Origin: Pseudomonas sp. GD03944 | Lineage (GTDB): Bacteria > Pseudomonadota > Gammaproteobacteria > Pseudomonadales > Pseudomonadaceae | DNA length: 64,000 nt | Reading direction: 5' to 3' | NCBI RefSeq assembly: GCF_029839275.1 | Contig: NZ_JAOCAH010000002.1 | Location: forward strand, 1-64,000 | Shown: positions 50,050 to 56,599 of the stretch, one piece after another | Layout of the letters: each line of letters starts with the position of its first letter | Position numbering within the stretch: position 1 is the stretch's first letter | Notes under the pieces: model-generated | The model's database searches: none | What the model was told of the DNA's origin: nothing | The model's input: only the letters and a program-made list of their open reading frames with translations | Made by a program: the position numbers and the translations under genes

Positions 50050-50964
50050 ATGGAACTGCTCCAGACAATGCAGGTGTTCGCCCGGTTGGCCGAGTTGGGG
50101 AGCTTCACTAAAACAGCAGACGCCATGCAGATAGGACGCCCCCAAGTGACTCGGGCGATCCAAGAGCTAGAGACATCTTTAGATGTACGGCTATTTCAGC
50201 GCACCACCCGCAAGGTGCGGCTTACCGCTGAAGGCGAGCGGTTCTATGAGCGAGTCAAAGAGATACTCAGCAATGTCGCCGAGGCCACGTCGATGTTCGG
50301 ACAATCCGGCACCGCCCTGCGTGGGCGGCTACGGGTCGACATCCCGACTGCATTCGCCCAGCCAGGGCTTATTGCGAGTCTCCGTGATTTCACCGTCCTC
50401 TATCCGGAGATCGAACTGGCCCTCGGGGTCACAGACAGAACCGTCGATTTGGTAGCGGAGGGAGTTGACTGTGTATTACGCATTGGTGAGCTGCCTAGTT
50501 CGAGCCTGGTTGCCCGGCGCATCGGCCAAGCCACCATGGTCACCTGCGCATCTCCCAGGTATCTCCAGGAACATGGCGAACCCAAGACGCTGAGCGATCT
50601 GAGCGCACACCGTGGAGTTACCTTTCTCTCCGGTCAGAACAATCGTTCTCTGCCTTGGCAGTTTCTCGATGGCAGTAGCGACCAAACCTATATCTGTCGC
50701 CACGGCATTACGGTTAACGAATCCAACGCCTACGTGGAATGTGGTGTGGCTGGGTTCGGCATTTTGCAGGCACCAGGTATTACCCTCGACCGCTACCTTG
50801 CAGACGGGTCACTGGTCGAAGTGCTCAGGGCCTATCGACCTCGGCCTCGTCCCGTTTCAGTGCTGTACCCAAGTCGATCTCACCTGGCACCGCAAGTCCA
50901 TGTCTTCGTCGAGTGGGTGCGCGAGCGATTCCCGAATCTTTATGGGCGCTGGCTAGAGAAGTAA
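50050..50964 (+). CDS. LysR-family regulator
   Basis: A 304-residue LysR regulator of the CrgA/DsdC-like group. HTH: SFTKTADAMQIGRPQVTRAI, LDVRLFQRTTRKVRLTAEG. Effector domain from about residue 90 (RLRVDIPTAFAQPGLIASLR, DLVAEGVDCVLRIGELPSSS). It resembles the LysR protein encoded at 6886-7782 in organisation. Divergent from the MDR operon with an ATTGTT/AACAAT inverted repeat between them, so probable regulator of that operon. A GGTGAGCGAGGAC site precedes the ATG at 50050. Confidence 0.9.
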   Translation: MELLQTMQVFARLAELGSFTKTADAMQIGRPQVTRAIQELETSLDVRLFQRTTRKVRLTAEGERFYERVKEILSNVAEATSMFGQSGTALRGRLRVDIPTAFAQPGLIASLRDFTVLYPEIELALGVTDRTVDLVAEGVDCVLRIGELPSSSLVARRIGQATMVTCASPRYLQEHGEPKTLSDLSAHRGVTFLSGQNNRSLPWQFLDGSSDQTYICRHGITVNESNAYVECGVAGFGILQAPGITLDRYLADGSLVEVLRAYRPRPRPVSVLYPSRSHLAPQVHVFVEWVRERFPNLYGRWLEK

Positions 50965-51100
50965 TTGTGTGGCTGATGCCAAGATATTCGAGGGTACGCA
51001 TCGCAGGGAGCGTTGACGTTGCTTACACCACGCAATTATCGCTGCATGGTGAATTCACATTTGGGCACGGAAGCCCCGACGTCACCGCCTTGATGAGTGA

Positions 51101-51120
51101 CCGCCTCTGGCCGATTGCAG
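51101..51120. repeat. Dispersed CTCTGGCCGATTGC element
   Basis: CCGCCTCTGGCCGATTGCAG lies between the LysR gene and the second C4 module and belongs to the same dispersed group as those at 5944, 6835 and 9723. Confidence 0.45.
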
Positions 51121-51211
51121 TCGGTGGCAGCGGGCAGCTATTAACCGATACCAGCTATCCATGCCTAGAGCCCCCAACCAACACCAATCCTCCAAAACCC
51201 CACACCCAGCC

Positions 51212-51241
51212 TTGCCCTCTCCATCCCCCTCGGGCTACAGT
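51212..51241 (+). promoter_or_regulatory. Promoter of the C4 module, copy 2
   Basis: TTGCCC (51212-51217) and TACAGT (51236-51241) with an 18-base spacer, the same -35 and spacing as in copy 1 (3856-3885). Downstream CCGTCGCGGTCAATCC is shared. Confidence 0.55.
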
Positions 51242-51247
51242 CCGCCC

Positions 51248-51334
51248 GTCGCGGTCAATCCTGCGACCGGGTGTAGGAACCTGGATTTTCACGAAGGCGC
51301 GGTAGCGCCATAGCCGAGAGCAGGCGCTTTTTTT
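51248..51334 (+). ncRNA. C4-type antisense RNA, copy 2
   Basis: About 87 nt from an inferred start near 51248 to the T7 run at 51328-51334. It has the hairpin CCGGG-TGTAGGAA-CCTGG (loop = a), single-stranded TTTTCACGAAGG (b, CACGAAGG at 51290-51297), and the GCGCC/GGCGC stem followed by TTTTTTT. The b part and the terminator are identical to copy 1; the a loop differs (TGTAGGAA against TGTGGTAG), and its complement downstream differs in step. Confidence 0.75.
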
Positions 51335-51399
51335 GTGCCTGTTGCTTTCTCGTGCATCTATGGCGGGCCGTGCGAGGCAGGCTTCGGCCTGGCCGGCGT

Positions 51400-51488
51400 C
51401 CTTCGTGGCCGGTATTCCTACCCTCGTACGGTCCGCCACCCAAACCCGTAGGAAGGTTAGTTGGCGGCTCCTTAATCTCACGAAGGAG
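51400..51488 (+). promoter_or_regulatory. Antisense-target leader and sequestered SD, copy 2
   Basis: In order: b' CCTTCGTG (51400-51407), a' TTCCTAC (51415-51421), a'' GTAGGAA (51448-51454) and b'' CACGAAGGAG (51479-51488, the Shine-Dalgarno). a'' sits in a loop CGTAGGAA closed by AACC/GGTT and by an outer CCGCCA/TGGCGG stem. b'-a' can pair either with a''-b'' or with the a-b part of the C4-type RNA. Confidence 0.7.
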
Positions 51489-51498
51489 CATAGGGATT

Positions 51499-51585
51499 AT
51501 GCATTTTCCCCCTTTTACCCAAGGGCTCCACCTTGGGCTTGCCAGTGCGTCATCCACCTCCCGCCAGGAGGTGCGCCATGCCTGA
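51499..51585 (+). CDS. Leader peptide of the C4-controlled module, copy 2
   Basis: A 28-codon frame beginning MHFPPFTQGLHLGL, as in copy 1, and ending STSRQEVRHA. The Shine-Dalgarno GAAGGAG is 10 bases upstream. The stop overlaps the first codons of gene A (ATGCCTGA). Same proposed role as an icd-like coupling frame. Confidence 0.65.
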   Translation: MHFPPFTQGLHLGLASASSTSRQEVRHA

Positions 51586-51847
51586 TCACACCGTCATCCC
51601 CTTCCCTCTCACCCCCAAACCGTCAAACGATAAACCGCCACAAGACTGCCCGTTCCAGGCCCTGGCCGAGTTGCGCTGGGCAATGCTGCGCACGCTGGTC
51701 AGGGAGCTGGCTCGGTTGCAGCCGACCGGCAACCGTGACGAGCAGCGCCACCATGCCCGCGAACGGCTGCGCGACGTCGCGGCGCGGTATCGCGCGCCGT
51801 TGGCCGAGGCCGGATGGAGGGCTCGCCATGCAAAAGCGTTTCAATAG
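51578..51847 (+). CDS. Small module protein A, copy 2 (function unknown)
   Basis: An 89-residue soluble protein, paralogous to 3239-3520. It begins MPDHTVIPFPLTPKPS and has CPFQALAELRWAMLRTLVRE; the C-terminal half (RHHARERLRDVAARY) is more diverged than the N-terminus. The start overlaps the leader peptide stop and has AGGAGGTG as ribosome site, so it is probably translationally coupled. It overlaps gene B by 20 bases. No family recognised. Confidence 0.75.
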   Translation: MPDHTVIPFPLTPKPSNDKPPQDCPFQALAELRWAMLRTLVRELARLQPTGNRDEQRHHARERLRDVAARYRAPLAEAGWRARHAKAFQ

Positions 51848-52124
51848 CCACCTACTCAGCCACGACGGCCACGCGGGCGCATCCATCGGTTGGCCGCAGG
51901 ATTGCCAGCAGGCATTCAGCGAGGGGGTGGCCTGTGCCAATGCCTGGCTGGACAGCGACGGCTCCGGCTGGCTGTGGGCCAACCTGATCGTCGAGCGCGA
52001 TGCATTGCCCACGGGCGTGGAGCGGCGCGCGTTCGAGGTGGGGTTCTTGAGCCGGGTGCACCAGCGCCTGTGCTCGCCCCTGGGCGGCAACCACCAAGCT
52101 CGGCAAACCGCACTGAGGCTGTAG
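51828..52124 (+). CDS. Small module protein B, copy 2 (possibly QslA-like)
   Basis: A 98-residue soluble protein nearly identical to that of 2962-3258: SHDGHAGASIGWPQDCQQAF, GVACANAWLDSDGSGWLWAN, LIVERDALPTGVERRAFEV and GFLSRVHQRLCSPLGGNH. B is clearly more conserved between the copies than A. As for copy 1, I recall a QslA (LasR antiactivator)-type annotation for such proteins but have no proof. The gene ends before a shared terminator with the convergent inverse autotransporter. Confidence 0.75.
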   Translation: MQKRFNSHLLSHDGHAGASIGWPQDCQQAFSEGVACANAWLDSDGSGWLWANLIVERDALPTGVERRAFEVGFLSRVHQRLCSPLGGNHQARQTALRL

Positions 52125-52142
52125 CCGACCAGGGCCGTAAAA

Positions 52143-52173
52143 CAACCAAGCCCGCACAGGGCGGGCTTGGTTG
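52143..52173. terminator. Bidirectional terminator
   Basis: CAACCAAGCCCGC and GCGGGCTTGGTTG form a perfect 13-bp stem with a 5-base loop between convergent genes. On the minus strand it is followed by TTTTA and serves the inverse autotransporter gene; on the plus strand there is no T-run. Confidence 0.75.
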
Positions 52174-52190
52174 GCGGCATGTTCAGCGAC

Positions 52191-53867
52191 TTACGGGCAG
52201 ACCGTTCCGTCGGTGAAGTACAAGGTGCCGATGGATGACCCGGGCGCGCCATTGAGCAGGCAGGTTCCGCCCTGCTTCACGTTGTCCACCGAGCCCGACA
52301 GAAACTCCGGCGCGATGCCGTAGGTATCGACCAGGAACACGGCATACGAACCGCTCGCGCCGCTGGCATACAGGGTATTGCCGTAGGCCCTGGCGCTGGC
52401 ACTGACAAGCTGCAGGGCCACGGCGTTCGCCGTGGGGTGCAGGGCGGTGACATAGTTATTGGCCACCGTGATGTTGAAGGCGTTTTCCAGGCGTATGCCG
52501 AACGACGTACCCCCCTCGGACGCGCTGAACACGGTGTTGCCGATCACGCTGGCGTTGCTGACGTTTCTGACCTCGACCCCAATCGGGTTGTTGAGGAACG
52601 GGTCCGTGGTGGTGTGCGTGATGTTCAGGCCGGTCAGGGTGCTGTTGTCAGCCATCCTGACGAGCCCAGTGCTGCCGACAAGCGAGCCACTGATACTGGC
52701 ACCCGGCAGCGAGACGGTCGCCGCGCGGCCGCTGGCGGTGCGTACCTCCAGGTTGCCCCTGCCGATCAGGCTCTGCCCCGGTTGCAGCCGGAGCTGGCCG
52801 ACGTTGGTGAAGTCGCCTGACAGCACCACGGTGCTGTTGGCACCGGCCCCTGTCACGGCGCCCGACAAGGCGCTGCCCGCGAGGTCGGCACTGGACAGGG
52901 CGACGAGCTGTTGCCCATTGGCGGTGGCGGTGGCCAGCTCCCGCTCGGTGTGGGCACGCACCTGGCTGACGATGTCCACGTCGCGCACGATGGGCGCCAG
53001 CATGCGCCGTTCCTGGGCGTTCAGCGACGAGGCGCGCGAGGCACCGCCGCCCAGCGGAATGCGCAGGCGCAGCCCCAGGAAGCCCTGGTCGTCACGCGCG
53101 TTGTCGTCCTGGTACTCGGCACTGAGGGTCAGCTGAGCGCCCTGCAGCCAGCCGCGAAACGGCGTCATGCTGTATTCGCTGCGCACGCGGGCGCCTTCGA
53201 CCTTGATGCCATCGTCCTCGAAGCGGTAGCCCGCGAGAAAGACCCGCAGCTGGCGCTCATCCTCGGCATCGAACAGCGGCAGGCGCCAGCCGGCCTCGAG
53301 GTCGAAACCGGGCAGTGCCTGTTCCTGCTGGTACGTGGTGGCGACCATCAGGCCCGAGCCGACCACCTCGCCACGGCTGGACTCATCGAACGTGTGGCGG
53401 CGGGTGCCGATGGGCTGGTAGAGGTTGGCGCGCCATTCCAGGTTCGGGCCGAGGGCCTCCAGGCCGAACGTGGCCTGGTTGAAGGTGTTGTCGAACTCCG
53501 TGCGGCGGTGGTCCCAGAAGCCGTAGGCACCCAGGTTCCAGCCGCTGTCGAGCATATGGCGCACGCCGCCGCCGATGCTGCCTTCGTTGTCGCTCGAATC
53601 ATCGACCCGGCCGCGCAGGTTGGCGAAGTACAGGGTGCGCTCGCTCTGCAACAGCGGGAAGAAGAAGTTGCCCTCGCCGATGCTGCGCTCCGTGCCCCAC
53701 TTGCCTTCGAGGTCTAGGTACGGCGACCACTTCCCGGCCGGTGCCTGCTCGGCAGCCAGGCAGCCCGTGGCCCCCACCAGCAGGACGCCCGGCAAGAGTG
53801 AAGAAAGACGCGAACGGTTGGCGTGGCAACGGGCGTGGCGAGGCCGGCGGCTCGATGGCTTTTGCAT
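52191..53867 (-). CDS. Inverse autotransporter (intimin-like barrel) with beta-helix passenger
   Basis: A 558-residue protein with a signal peptide (LLPGVLLVGATGCLAAE, cleavage near residue 39). Residues ~45-290 form an inverse-autotransporter barrel: WSPYLDLEGKWGTERSIGEG, SERTLYFANLRGRVDDSSDN, GGGVRHMLDSGWNLGAYGFW and DHRRTEFDNTFNQATFGLEA are diagnostic of the IAT_beta domain. The C-terminal passenger (residues ~330-558) is a short beta-helix (NVSNASVIGNTVFSASEGGT). No LysM or Ig-like domains, unlike intimin. Likely surface-exposed; function unknown. GGAG before the ATG. Confidence 0.85.
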   Translation of the reverse strand: MQKPSSRRPRHARCHANRSRLSSLLPGVLLVGATGCLAAEQAPAGKWSPYLDLEGKWGTERSIGEGNFFFPLLQSERTLYFANLRGRVDDSSDNEGSIGGGVRHMLDSGWNLGAYGFWDHRRTEFDNTFNQATFGLEALGPNLEWRANLYQPIGTRRHTFDESSRGEVVGSGLMVATTYQQEQALPGFDLEAGWRLPLFDAEDERQLRVFLAGYRFEDDGIKVEGARVRSEYSMTPFRGWLQGAQLTLSAEYQDDNARDDQGFLGLRLRIPLGGGASRASSLNAQERRMLAPIVRDVDIVSQVRAHTERELATATANGQQLVALSSADLAGSALSGAVTGAGANSTVVLSGDFTNVGQLRLQPGQSLIGRGNLEVRTASGRAATVSLPGASISGSLVGSTGLVRMADNSTLTGLNITHTTTDPFLNNPIGVEVRNVSNASVIGNTVFSASEGGTSFGIRLENAFNITVANNYVTALHPTANAVALQLVSASARAYGNTLYASGASGSYAVFLVDTYGIAPEFLSGSVDNVKQGGTCLLNGAPGSSIGTLYFTDGTVCP

Positions 53868-54278
53868 GGACTGCTCCGATCATCCAATCGAATGACATTT
53901 TTTGTTGTGTGAGTGCGCTCAGCGACCGCGGTTGGCTAGGCGGCGAGGTGCTCTTTGGCACCTTCGTACTGATAGGCAAGTAGTGTGCGGGGGCGCTTCG
54001 CCACTGTCCATCGCTCCCGGGCCACACAGCCGACCAACGGCCGGTTGTGGGTCACGATTCAATCCGTTCACGGGCTAGGGCCCGCCGGGTGCCCATCGTG
54101 CGCCCAATCCGGCAATGACCGGGGCCTGGGGCCGTCGTCTTATGGCAGTGGCATGAAATGAGGGTGAACTATCACGACAACGCAGCGATCCCTTCTTAGA
54201 CGCAGTCAGCGTGAGCCTGACGGTCCGTGCGCCTGCAGCGGGCCTCAGTCCAGGACCTCTGAACGTTAAGGAGCTACC
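53868..54278. other. Intergenic region between divergent surface and DUF2231 genes
   Basis: 411 bases with no supported gene. It should hold promoters for both divergent genes, but I could not select a clear -35/-10 pair by eye. Confidence 0.4.
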
Positions 54279-54707
54279 GTGACCGTTACCACCCACCCCG
54301 CCTACCGAAGCACGCCGGGCCCGCTGCACGCGATCCTGCTGGCCGGCACCGTGCCCCTCTTTCTCGGCGCCCTGCTGAGTGACATCGCCTACTACCAGAC
54401 CTACCAGATCCAGTGGAGCAACTTCGCCTCCTGGCTGATTGCCGGGGGCCTGGTGTTCGGCGGGCTGGCGGCGCTGTTCGCCCTGGTCAACCTGCTGCGC
54501 GCCCAGCCGAAGACCGGGCGGCCGCTGGTCTACTTCCTGCTGTTGCTGGTCACCTGGGTGCTCGGGCTGCTGAACGCCTTCGAACATGCCAAGGACGCCT
54601 GGGCCGTGATGCCCCAGGGCCTGGTGCTGTCGGCCGTCGTCACGCTGCTGGCACTGGTCGCGTCCTGGATCGGTCTTACCAGCCTGCGCGCGGGAGGTGA
54701 GCAATGA
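54279..54707 (+). CDS. DUF2231-like membrane protein
   Basis: A 142-residue protein with four hydrophobic segments: HAILLAGTVPLFLGALLSDI, WLIAGGLVFGGLAALFALVN, LVYFLLLLVTWVLGLLNAF, and LVLSAVVTLLALVASWIGLT. The start P-G-P-L-H-A-I-L and YYQTYQIQWSNFASWLIAG are typical of DUF2231. GTG start with AAGGAG 6 bases upstream. Its stop overlaps the next start (ATGA), so it is coupled to the sorbosone-dehydrogenase-like lipoprotein, a known pair. It may carry electrons or anchor a partner. Confidence 0.8.
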   Translation: MTVTTHPAYRSTPGPLHAILLAGTVPLFLGALLSDIAYYQTYQIQWSNFASWLIAGGLVFGGLAALFALVNLLRAQPKTGRPLVYFLLLLVTWVLGLLNAFEHAKDAWAVMPQGLVLSAVVTLLALVASWIGLTSLRAGGEQ

Positions 54708-55996
54708 AAACGTCGAGCACCCTGACCCTGCTCAGCCTGGCAGTCCTGCTGAGCGCCTGCGGTGGCGAACAGGACACCGCCCAGGAATACGGCAGCAACC
54801 CGACCCTGCCCGAGCCCCAGCGCGGCCTGCTGCCGAGCATGAAGATCGCCGAGCCCGCCGAGTGGGGCGAGCGCACGCCCACCGTGCCGGAAGGGTTCAC
54901 GGTCACGGCGATCGCTACCGACCTGAAGATCCCGCGCCAGAGCCTGGTGCTGCCCAATGGCGACATCATCGTTGCCGAAGGCCGGGGCGGTAACGCCGCC
55001 AAGCTCAAGCCCAAGGACGTGATCGCCGGCGTGATCAAGGCCGAGGGCAATACCAAGGTCAAGGGCGGCAACCGCCTGACGCTGCTGCGCGACGCCGACG
55101 GTGACGGCACCTACGAGGTGCAGACGGTGTTCGCCGAGAACCTCAACGCGCCCTATGGGCTGGCGTTCGCCAACGGCAACCTGTACGTGGCCAACCAGGA
55201 TGCGCTGGTGCGCTTCGAGTACCAAGACGGCCAGACCGAGGCCGGCGGCCCGCCGATCAAGGTCACCGACCTGCCCTCGGAGATCAACCATCACTGGACC
55301 AAGGCCCTGACCGTCAGCGAAGACGGCCGCTACCTGTATGTCGGCATCGGCTCCAACAGCAACATCACCGAGCGCGGCATGGAGGCCGAGGTCGACCGCG
55401 CCCTGGTGTGGCAGGTGGACGCCGAGACCGGCGCCTACAAGCCCTACGCCACCGGCCTGCGCAACCCCACCGCACTGACCATCCAGCCGGACACCGGCGT
55501 GCTCTGGGCCGTGGTCAACGAGCGCGACGAACTCGGCCCCGACCTGGTGCCGGACTACCTGACCTCGGTGCGCGAAGGCGGCTTCTATGGCTGGCCCTAC
55601 GCCTACTGGGGCAAGAATGTCGACCCGCGGGTGAAGCCGGAAAACCCGGACAAGGTGGCCGCCTCCATCACCCCGGACTACGCCCTGGGTTCCCATGTGG
55701 CGGCGCTGGGCGTGGACTTCTCCATCCCGGAAATGGGCGAAGCGTTCGCCGACGGCGTGTTCGTCGGCGAGCACGGCAGTTGGAACCGCGACAACCCGGT
55801 GGGCTACAAGGTGATCTTCGTGCCGTTCAGCAACGGCCGCCCGGCCGGCGACCCGATCGACTTCGCCACGGGCTTTCGCGGTGATGACGGGAAAACCCGC
55901 GGCCGCCCGGTGGGCGTGACCGTGGACCCGAAAGGCGCGCTGATCATCGCCGACGACCTGGCCAACACCGTCTGGCGCGTGACCCGCACCCAGTAA
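54704..55996 (+). CDS. Sorbosone dehydrogenase-like lipoprotein (PQQ-type beta-propeller)
   Basis: A 430-residue protein with a lipoprotein signal peptide (LSLAVLLSACGGE, lipobox L-S-A-C, Cys at residue 20). The mature part is a six-bladed beta-propeller of the PQQ-dependent sugar dehydrogenase / sorbosone dehydrogenase family: ATDLKIPRQSLVLPNGDIIV, NAPYGLAFANGNLYVANQDA, ATGLRNPTALTIQPDTGVLW and GEHGSWNRDNPVGYKVIFVP. The late GVTVDPKGALIIADDLANTV is a typical last blade. It probably oxidises a sugar or aldose at the outer membrane or periplasm. Coupled to the DUF2231 gene by a 4-base overlap. Confidence 0.88.
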   Translation: MKTSSTLTLLSLAVLLSACGGEQDTAQEYGSNPTLPEPQRGLLPSMKIAEPAEWGERTPTVPEGFTVTAIATDLKIPRQSLVLPNGDIIVAEGRGGNAAKLKPKDVIAGVIKAEGNTKVKGGNRLTLLRDADGDGTYEVQTVFAENLNAPYGLAFANGNLYVANQDALVRFEYQDGQTEAGGPPIKVTDLPSEINHHWTKALTVSEDGRYLYVGIGSNSNITERGMEAEVDRALVWQVDAETGAYKPYATGLRNPTALTIQPDTGVLWAVVNERDELGPDLVPDYLTSVREGGFYGWPYAYWGKNVDPRVKPENPDKVAASITPDYALGSHVAALGVDFSIPEMGEAFADGVFVGEHGSWNRDNPVGYKVIFVPFSNGRPAGDPIDFATGFRGDDGKTRGRPVGVTVDPKGALIIADDLANTVWRVTRTQ

Positions 55997-56005
55997 GCCG
56001 TACCG

Positions 56006-56029
56006 CACGGGGCGTGCAAACGCCCCGTG
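56006..56029. terminator. Hairpin between convergent genes
   Basis: CACGGGGCGT and ACGCCCCGTG form a perfect 10-bp stem with a GCAA loop, 10 bases after the sorbosone gene stop and at the end of the convergent GFA gene. No T-run on either side. Confidence 0.65.
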
Positions 56030-56032
56030 TGG

Positions 56033-56425
56033 CTAGCCTTCGGAACGCCCCGTGGCATCGCGGTCGTGGGCGTAGCGTCGGCTGAGCGGGAACGCCGGCA
56101 ACCAGGGTTCGCGGCGCACGATCCAGCTTTCGTAGGTCGGTTTGAACTGGTCCGGTATGTCCAGGGTGCCCAGGTTCACTTCGACTTCATCGCCACTGCG
56201 GGCGAACACCGAAGAGCCACAGCGGGGGCAGAAAAAACGCCCCTCGTAGTCCCGCGTCTCCCCTTCGACCGTCACCGCCTCCTCGGGGAACACCGCGGCC
56301 GCATAGAACAACGCGCCATGGTGCTTGCGACAGTCCATGCAGTGGCACAACCCGACCCGGTAGGGTTGGCCCGAGGCCACGAGCCGAACGTTGCCGCACA
56401 GGCAACCGCCAGTGAACGTCTCCAT
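56033..56425 (-). CDS. GFA-family protein (glutathione-dependent formaldehyde-activating type)
   Basis: A 130-residue zinc-binding protein. The cysteine pattern GGCLCGNVRLV, CHCMDCRKHHGALFYA and RFFCPRCGSSVFAR is that of the GFA/CENP-V family. Originally named from a formaldehyde-glutathione enzyme; most members have unknown substrates. The start at 56425 has GAGGAGGCG upstream; the in-frame extension to 56473 lacks such a site. Single gene between two terminators. Confidence 0.88.
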   Translation of the reverse strand: METFTGGCLCGNVRLVASGQPYRVGLCHCMDCRKHHGALFYAAAVFPEEAVTVEGETRDYEGRFFCPRCGSSVFARSGDEVEVNLGTLDIPDQFKPTYESWIVRREPWLPAFPLSRRYAHDRDATGRSEG

Positions 56426-56572
56426 CTTGCGCCTCCTCTGAGATCGAACCTCACCCCTTGCTATAGCGCTCAATCCGCGCCCGGGAAAGTGGCCAGGCCA
56501 TCGCGCCCTGCCACGTCGCCCACATGAGTTGTGATCGTTTCAGATGAGTGTCGTTCAGGGAGCGCGTCAACC

Positions 56573-56593
56573 GGCCCGCCCAGTGGGCGGGCC
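56573..56593 (-). terminator. Hairpin at the end of the large surface-protein operon
   Basis: GGCCCGCC and GGCGGGCC form an 8-bp GC stem immediately after the stop codon at 56600, read on the minus strand. No T-run follows. Confidence 0.5.
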
Positions 56594-56599
56594 TTGCGA

